From the IMG/VR virus record IMGVR_UViG_3300007539_000193, positions 1 through 24,984 of that record: 24,984 bases of DNA, one strand, 5' to 3'. Position numbers and translations under genes: made by a program. The notes below the pieces were generated by a model. The model was not told the origin of the DNA, did no database searches, and saw only the letters and a list, made by a program, of their open reading frames with translations. Below, in pieces: positions 24,101-24,984 of this stretch (within the stretch, counting starts at the first letter, position 1; every line of letters starts with the position of its first letter). This stretch comes from a virus.

Positions 24101-24984
24101 CGTACTTGGTAGTGAAGACGACGAAAATAGCATTATCGGTAGGTTGGAAGCTATTAATTCGTCTACTGACACGTTCGCTAAACAAGCTGACCTTGCCGCG
24201 TTGACTGCAATAATAGGGTCTCCCGCTGTATCAGAGGACGACGCAACAGAAGATAACCCTGCAAAAACCGCGGACGGGATATTTAAAGCCATTGATGATT
24301 TGGCTACTACCACTATAAGCAATACTGAAAAGTATGAAGACCTACTGCAAAACTACAGTGATATATCTGGTCAGTACGATACTTTAGCCCAAGACTATAA
24401 AACCTTAGCAGATAATACTGCCAAAAAAATTACTGCTATAGACAATACTATTGGTGAGCTCCCCACATTCAACGACGAGACTCAAGAATATGAAGGTGGT
24501 AGTGGTCTACGTTTAGAGCTGTTTAACCAAGGCTTAGGCATTGATGAAATAAATGCTGTACTTGGCAGTGCCGAAGATGAAAATAGTATAGTTGGTAAAT
24601 TAGAGACCCTTATTTCTTCAGTTAATTCTGCCGCTTCTTCTTCGGATTTAAAGACAGCAAGTGGAAACATAGCCAACCTAGCTACCATAGTAGGTGTAAA
24701 AGATTCTGATTCAGAAACCGAAGGCGACCAAAGCACAGGTTTATACGGTGAAATACAGGCCCTAGCTGCTACTACTGCAAGCAATACTGAAAAGTATGAA
24801 GACCTACTGCAAAACTACAGTGATATATCTGGTCAGTACAATACTTTAGCTGACGACTATAAAACCTTAGCAGATAATACTGCCGATAAGATTACTGCTA
24901 TAGACAATACTATTGGTGAACTACCTACAGATAATGGTGATGGTACGTTTAGTGGGGGTAGTGGTCTACGTTTAGAGCTGTTTA
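12180..24984 (+). CDS. Giant repeat-bearing phage protein, at least 4,268 aa, 3' end beyond window
   Basis: Translation from ATG 12180 stays open to the right edge (12,805 bases, 4,268 full codons) without a stop. Parts in order: residues 1 to about 740, aromatic-rich globular sequence; 746-800, hydrophobic (F-V-R-I-L-A-S-I-N-P-A-V-N-V-M-F); 800-1200, helical Asp/Ala/Val-rich; 1201-1308, coiled coil; 1310-1840, mixed helical; 1844-2060, Gly/Ala-rich possibly membrane-active; calcium-loop motifs at 2231-2242 and 2716-2727; from about 2370, increasingly regular repeats, which from residue 2858 become units of about 151 residues. No Walker A, methyltransferase, polymerase or lysozyme motif was recognised. 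The stretch around 1844-2060 resembles, from memory, part of very large marine-phage virion proteins. Likely a giant ejection, core or appendage protein; function unknown. N-terminal and repeat parts differ in composition, suggesting growth by internal duplication. Confidence 0.95.
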   Translation, partial: MSQTISIYRIRSAPSGFEYVTKGNNKEDVLLNALGQPVLRRIGVTIGIKEDGAMGWRNDKYDTSFSASPTLYTTGAETIRDTFRFQGYNLPLTEDEIIEGYKSIRDTGTWTDPRSAKHRLYEEEGTSWTVDGKTSSSWAFNPDSKGGADVFGYLNWQYGSISEGHLSLDPDNIDVLLDRFLRVYTTGDAYGGHGSQSESFEIMMGRDSVGSPISLYQMFDKRMPLIEGSDIERLPEPLPPEYVEGVHTDIPLEEIGALYMDIALRSGFNVAQEIMQGMPVHLRKKWQQRDANTKEIQTYGADPKMLDVFARALTREVILEHETGILGVDPEVIRGLTTDKNLTVNGRVTWDNKNSAKNYLNELADALAAYQANPNDMTWLQRDALHRLKLAEVPLLLGESSFDDVGEDTAEAAANAVLDEIKDWASHRNLIDNWADKETVYLWVRDAIANAHPKDSDNFSMDRDPNYDMAGYSNTYGQSVLSSMSRDSAGNNYTPGMNYFQSGSLNAELINGATGVPVGGIEFDAEVVGWGIYQTAWLEELLEAQLPLYQETEIGGFTIADRDKYYDLRDNQNVALKEPPEGNDTRSAQEKDLWDLHVKLNGSRIEFSPDELNGNEAWGEDEPHYLWFDPTRLYMKMPENDLSQDFLTTEPIGTINGHQISGQNFQTRPTSQKYFEGEMPEYDHFAVGNDELTLEGSHGTYTQKQNRGEGWFYDLSKGDAPVGSYTMVWVEQPMYWEKPPSEAIWNNPFVRILASINPAVNVMFTAFRAAVGETLHLGDYLSLGVSAAKLSGNLKKPATTADAEKAGEAAREAAEAEAVADGFVGTTVVSMGDVAYQTAYDMAISDVGFGSLNYKQTMTVINAAKAKNENDAIGILLDGFGQDYFESGLDALGLNTSKINDALMDDIFDVTTQVVRGVPFEEAAAGAVGSRVVDLFEDMGDDTFAAAKTFIKTLVGDLRDGLDTILDIDLEDSAFQEAFGDIMDMLEEIDEATNFSEIIKQSTDVVMDSLGSVQAALDVTVDKLNEVVFKPLKDTVVSGMSKFTNISEIPGVSENFEDSVNKFVDSIGEAGKATWDELGDGVKDSLKEAIGLELLAGGDTTLQQRQNIFTKNLVTMDAVSKVDSDVTDAIPLPILTQAVRNAVGAAIGDGPAPGRVFLDTIANASVAAIKKLVDSGDGDALVDAIKDFSDKITGKYGETVDLQNELDGYDDQYADKLKERDKYQKDLDDMKDERARLFRLATEPGATEADVNNYETFNSQYVSAAPTIIQQINTLTAEINAIPQAYNNTKAELTSARNTLTAETAAGDLRLQPEFDNLYVATLEQLNPDFDYVEYLNLAMARGASLEATDTKEDIAKLFIEDLAAGEPTTLEDYNALYSAQATKILTSVFDAMGVTIHRHTPESLQKLSQDFLRFLAYTNSATTGGTDKLSRLQAYNDELLTKGTLDGKSIVDFFAEPRIHADEVVAEAITPLDIKIQEANINQIGDYLNDLINEGYDSDTRLFDQSGFNFNINPDGAATFGGDGFTYTEWSDSEQKFVTYQYNESGTERYKLNDDGTAPLESGRVYESKGMALDLMSSIKTDPTATLAVLNNLDDKQALSLHIDMLEENHPEAEELTYLKELEQKMDDGYVPSDLDKPLALRVAETWMEGAQKMVTDAEDALAAWEIEQGHEPGHFAGKLKNNPNQKAFDSELEQKTYEKLVSDIQKAKDNVDFQANFVVGAPTKIGSFVASGLAAMKAWIKTMPAMAARDGAFRRAIAEDKGVEEADELAQKAFQETLLTTEEDVDAIFNNDYVNIHNQIDQYAQGFLSEELVADTAEMHKNIAAATGAVDKAKAIFGELYDKPDAFLGYFLGDELVPQLMTFGISGFVGKQVTNATAKALGKDIAESMGSTASVGANATLELSEAFGETAVGTYNEVASELERIGFEGDIDAKAKEMAIRAGTQAIVILGATAPFGAFALDNRVLSKGTNDILYELSDRVEDLATVVTKESLTEFVQEAYVAGFTEQMLYDAGVTDRDVEGNIIENGVVGALIGGTTSAVTYGLTTPPPFYPTGGGGSDDMGTSGYTGNVFTSALLSNSDIRELSSSTSFNEYLANFIPDMTTQDVGSTDPVVQAVGIIKIDVGNQRDDLSYLTADEARKLFADAGMQGAIPEGAVIEFMQSSSTSPWVKAAVEAGSSDPVDAAENYLVYTYGEQAIGTGYTSAQHYDIIEHIRAIARDEAVLSGTFDYNNDNAISEADVDAYIANLPLREQTALENYDASKHEPTGIIDEIGGSLGMNSQDLLKLQQDMETLLARDPSATPQEIVDALINDPTNSGILQVQIETAVANQFKKDSVQSDFAEAIVDKLVADGTISSEVSSELKTIIGDPDAVIPEGVFKILEDLKTQIGLGDGDPESLTAYITDKIGTAGTFEDGVYQDDGTGLLGELTAQGVLQDVAIAEIKNLVGDPGDGTDANPATGIYEILGNLDIDFDTTALEGAITELANKIPDDLEATLLGLATNLGTPATATDVATGLYALVGDAITASENATAAGQDAKKAVEDILGDYATFAEFETALTGTIDEKIQGIADSFGKAPVFQYDVDGNVLRDEVTGQPLFATELRDHDDDPSTDKVEVVVGAPSGIQADIYNAMQLQGIDRDLALAVLETNINDKLVELQNFTTNATAAAIKTDILDVYFPAYTEDFDLGKEVAAERDYLLMMSEGLIPADLTYDYNGDGEVGADDLAEWAQGLTSAEATAENNYNTWAANKQGITPAIETLRAETDTGFKLVDSRLTSIESNVKKEITDNVNLAIGSPSSPLVGATGIYAAIEAGDTSITDILGSAGEDGSGVLRNLELLGLDAQEIKTFLETNLGSPAVSEDDATDANPEKPATGVYALVDANTEQYKGLVDDYKILTNNYEAMSSNYSALLKSANDQFGLLNGAIGEFPTLNDAGEYIGGGGLRLELFNQGLDIGQINELLGSEDDEDSIVGKLKVLQNGIDNAATTADMTGMLGEISALSTIVGSPAVSEDDATDTNPAKPASGIYEALANVESSLKSTFNAELKKVTDAVNALSLGPDGTIQSSIRELAGQLDRLTEQSEITGVGQASTEVPASPLMLATIYYHLNEGAKDTPVVTTKEKYYENFADPRMELFHFGGNTDLGEALNFLDQYVRDNLSGEDLEAFEYFRANDPERIKAMVASDDPRILMTDQVLGNAIYTGLHFQVYIDELDELKASLVDSPSDIYKDYGPTGLYEVIADAENTIEILRSELAAQGVDVDTINTTLGSEDDENSIIGRIESLKTATEGNTKKYEDLLLDYKDISGDYTDLVDDYKRIITNHYGKIQDMSNSIGILPTWDAERQVYVGGSGLRKELFDQGLSIDQISTLLGSATDEDSIVGKLEALKSVPGDIKTLSGDIAALNTIIGAPEEPGVARSENTGIFKAIEDLSTTTASNTEKYENLLQNYSDISEDYTDLVDNYNTAVGDANTAIGEVKTAIGELPTFNDETKEYEGGSGIRKELFDQGLSLDQINTLLGSAEDPDSILGALEELNKTDFASEYKLKLVQYDVNNIKTSTNQLKNLIGKADSNDQKEGAQPSGIYKEIANLAATTASNTEKYETLLQNYSDISGSYDTLSRSIDSTLTNINTAIGELPTWNAETKAYEGGSGLRKELFDQGLTLDQVNAVLGSEDDADSILGRLKTISSATEDSAKKADLDVLANLIGSPAVSEDDATADTPAKAADGIFGEIEALANTTASNTEKYETLLEDYGDVSNKYDALAEDYKTLADNTAKKITAIDNTIGELPTDDDGDGVFEGGSGLRLELFNQGLGIDQINAILGSEDNPDTVVGKLKSIAEATDLYAKQTDLSALSSIIGSPAVSVFDATDDNPAKAADGIFKAIDELATTTASNTEKYEDLLQNYSDITERYATILDATKHIVLANAQATSGIKQILGYLPDINDDGSLSGGAGLALKLYEQGLTIDQINAVLGSEDDENSIIGRLEAINSSTDTFAKQADLAALTAIIGSPAVSEDDATEDNPAKTADGIFKAIDDLATTTISNTEKYEDLLQNYSDISGQYDTLAQDYKTLADNTAKKITAIDNTIGELPTFNDETQEYEGGSGLRLELFNQGLGIDEINAVLGSAEDENSIVGKLETLISSVNSAASSSDLKTASGNIANLATIVGVKDSDSETEGDQSTGLYGEIQALAATTASNTEKYEDLLQNYSDISGQYNTLADDYKTLADNTADKITAIDNTIGELPTDNGDGTFSGGSGLRLELF
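14415..14580 (+). other. Hydrophobic segment in the giant protein (residues about 746-800)
   Basis: Residues N-N-P-F-V-R-I-L-A-S-I-N-P-A-V-N-V-M-F form a hydrophobic patch followed by L-G-D-Y-L-S-L-G-V-S-A-A-K-L. It separates the aromatic-rich N-terminal part from the helical middle. It could be an amphipathic or membrane-touching helix; that is inference. Confidence 0.45.
15780..16100 (+). other. Predicted coiled coil in the giant protein (residues about 1201-1308)
   Basis: A run of highly charged residues with Leu/Ile/Tyr at heptad-like spacing (D-L-Q-N-E-L-D-G-Y-D-D-Q-Y, then K-E-R-D-K-Y-Q-K-D-L-D-D-M-K-D-E-R-A) is broken by a short loop. It continues with I-Q-Q-I-N-T-L-T-A-E-I-N-A-I and A-E-L-T-S-A-R-N-T-L. 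This is the form of an antiparallel helical hairpin or coiled coil. Confidence 0.6.
17709..18360 (+). other. Gly/Ala-rich helical region resembling giant virion proteins (residues about 1844-2060)
   Basis: The segment runs from D-K-P-D-A-F-L-G-Y-F-L-G-D-E-L through F-G-I-S-G-F-V-G-K-Q, E-S-M-G-S-T-A-S-V-G-A-N-A-T, V-G-T-Y-N-E-V-A, I-L-G-A-T-A-P-F-G-A-F-A-L and V-V-T-K-E-S-L-T-E-F-V-Q-E-A. It ends in V-V-G-A-L-I-G-G-T-T-S-A-V-T-Y-G and a proline run. This order is one I recall in very large proteins of uncultured marine phages. Its hydrophobic Gly/Ala character would suit membrane passage during DNA delivery. Resemblance is from memory only. Confidence 0.5.
18870..18905 (+). other. EF-hand/dockerin-like calcium loop 1 in the giant protein
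   Basis: Residues 2231-2242 read D-Y-N-N-D-N-A-I-S-E-A-D, matching a 12-residue calcium loop: Asp at 1, Asn at 3, Asp at 5, Ile at 8 and Asp at 12. The following residues V-D-A-Y-I could form the exiting helix. Confidence 0.6.
19287..20750 (+). repeat. Degenerate upstream copies of the repeat motif
   Basis: The signature G-[S/D/T/A]-P followed by T/S-G-I/L-Y/F appears in weak form at 19287, 19527, 19698, 20043 and 20571, at irregular spacing. These look like older or shortened relatives of the regular units that start at 20751. A second calcium-loop motif lies among them (20325). Confidence 0.55.
20325..20360 (+). other. EF-hand/dockerin-like calcium loop 2 in the giant protein
   Basis: Residues 2716-2727 read D-Y-N-G-D-G-E-V-G-A-D-D, a textbook calcium loop with Asp 1, Asn 3, Asp 5, Gly 6, Val 8 and Asp 12. 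It is followed by L-A-E-W-A, a plausible exiting helix. It is the better of the two loops. Confidence 0.7.
20751..24984 (+). repeat. Array of about 456-nt (about 151-aa) coding repeats in the giant gene
   Basis: Counting from the G-S-P motif, units start at 20751, 21204, 22413, 22887, 23307, 23763, 24216 and 24693, and the last runs off the window. Most are 420-477 bases; the one from 21204 is 1,209 bases because it holds an insertion. Each unit has, in order: G-S-P-A-V-S-E-D-D-A-T, N-P-A-K-x-A-x-G-I-F/Y, a T-T-A-S-N-T-E-K-Y-E-D-L-L segment, N-Y-S-D-I-S, I-G-E-L-P, a G-G-S-G-L-R-x-E-L-F motif, and G-S-E-D-D-E-N-S-I. The G-G-x-G-L/I motif recurs with its hydrophobic residue at 21018, 22245, 22686, 23142, 23598, 24051, 24507 and 24966. 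The sequence is helical and acidic, suggesting a rod-like stalk. Confidence 0.93.
21290..21890 (+). other. Unique domain interrupting the repeat array
   Basis: Within the unit that starts at 21204, about 200 residues have no counterpart in other units. They include P-L-M-L-A-T-I-Y-Y-H-L-N-E-G, M-E-L-F-H-F-G-G-N-T-D-L-G-E-A and A-I-Y-T-G-L-H-F-Q-V-Y-I, with more aromatic and His residues than the repeats. Repeat-like sequence resumes with T-G-L-Y-E-V-I at about 21888. Confidence 0.65.

Noticed and set aside
20751-24984. Possible CRISPR array or non-coding satellite
   Set aside because: Units are about 456 bases, lie fully in one open frame with codon-wise variation and no spacers, so they are protein repeats.
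12180-24984. Giant virion RNA polymerase like that of phage N4, or a DarB-type polyvalent enzyme
   Set aside because: Size and position made these worth considering, but in the translation I saw no polymerase motif, Walker A loop or methyltransferase N-P-P-Y/D-P-P-Y motif. The unseen 3' end could still hold a domain.

Overview
The window reads as one continuous block of late (virion and lysis) genes from a double-stranded DNA tailed phage, most likely a marine, short-tailed (podovirus-like) phage of an uncultured lineage. The reasons are a chain of small lysine-rich proteins of types I recall from marine phage contigs, a head-tail adaptor set, tail-fibre-like proteins, a holin plus M15-type endolysin, and no cellular housekeeping genes. 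All genes are on the + strand and tightly packed, often overlapping by one base as TAATG or TAGTG, or by four as ATGA. There is no gene-free stretch of more than about 10 bases and I see no tRNA, promoter, terminator, CRISPR array or insertion sequence. Terminase, portal and capsid genes are not here and would be expected to the left of position 1.

Layout. 1-1291: four small, very basic proteins, including a 46-residue gene at 849-989. 1291-3057: an adaptor-like protein, a four-cysteine zinc-binding-type protein and a second adaptor-like protein, probably the neck between head and tail. 3061-4844: a small virion-type protein and a tail-fibre-like protein. 4847-7639: a membrane, secretion and lysis module (a coiled-coil membrane protein, two overlapping secreted proteins, a spanin-like membrane coiled coil, a holin and a zinc peptidase endolysin). 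7641-11947: a 791-residue tail or neck structural protein with a duplicated inserted domain, then a 643-residue tail fibre. 11944-12171: a small acidic protein.

12180 to the right edge (24984): one reading frame with no stop codon, at least 4,268 codons and still open when the window ends. I read it through base by base in frame. It has an aromatic-rich N-terminal part, a long helical middle with a coiled coil and a glycine/alanine-rich stretch that may touch membranes, two EF-hand/dockerin-like calcium-loop motifs, and a C-terminal array of repeats of about 151 residues (about 456 nt). The repeats are degenerate upstream and close to identical at the nucleotide level near the right edge. This giant gene is the main object of interest. 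Its place at the end of the tail genes suggests a giant virion protein (ejection protein, internal core protein or long appendage), but no enzyme motif was recognised in it and its function is unknown.

The genes plausibly work together as the neck, tail, adsorption, DNA-delivery and host-lysis part of a phage late operon. Family names below are from memory and have not been checked by search.
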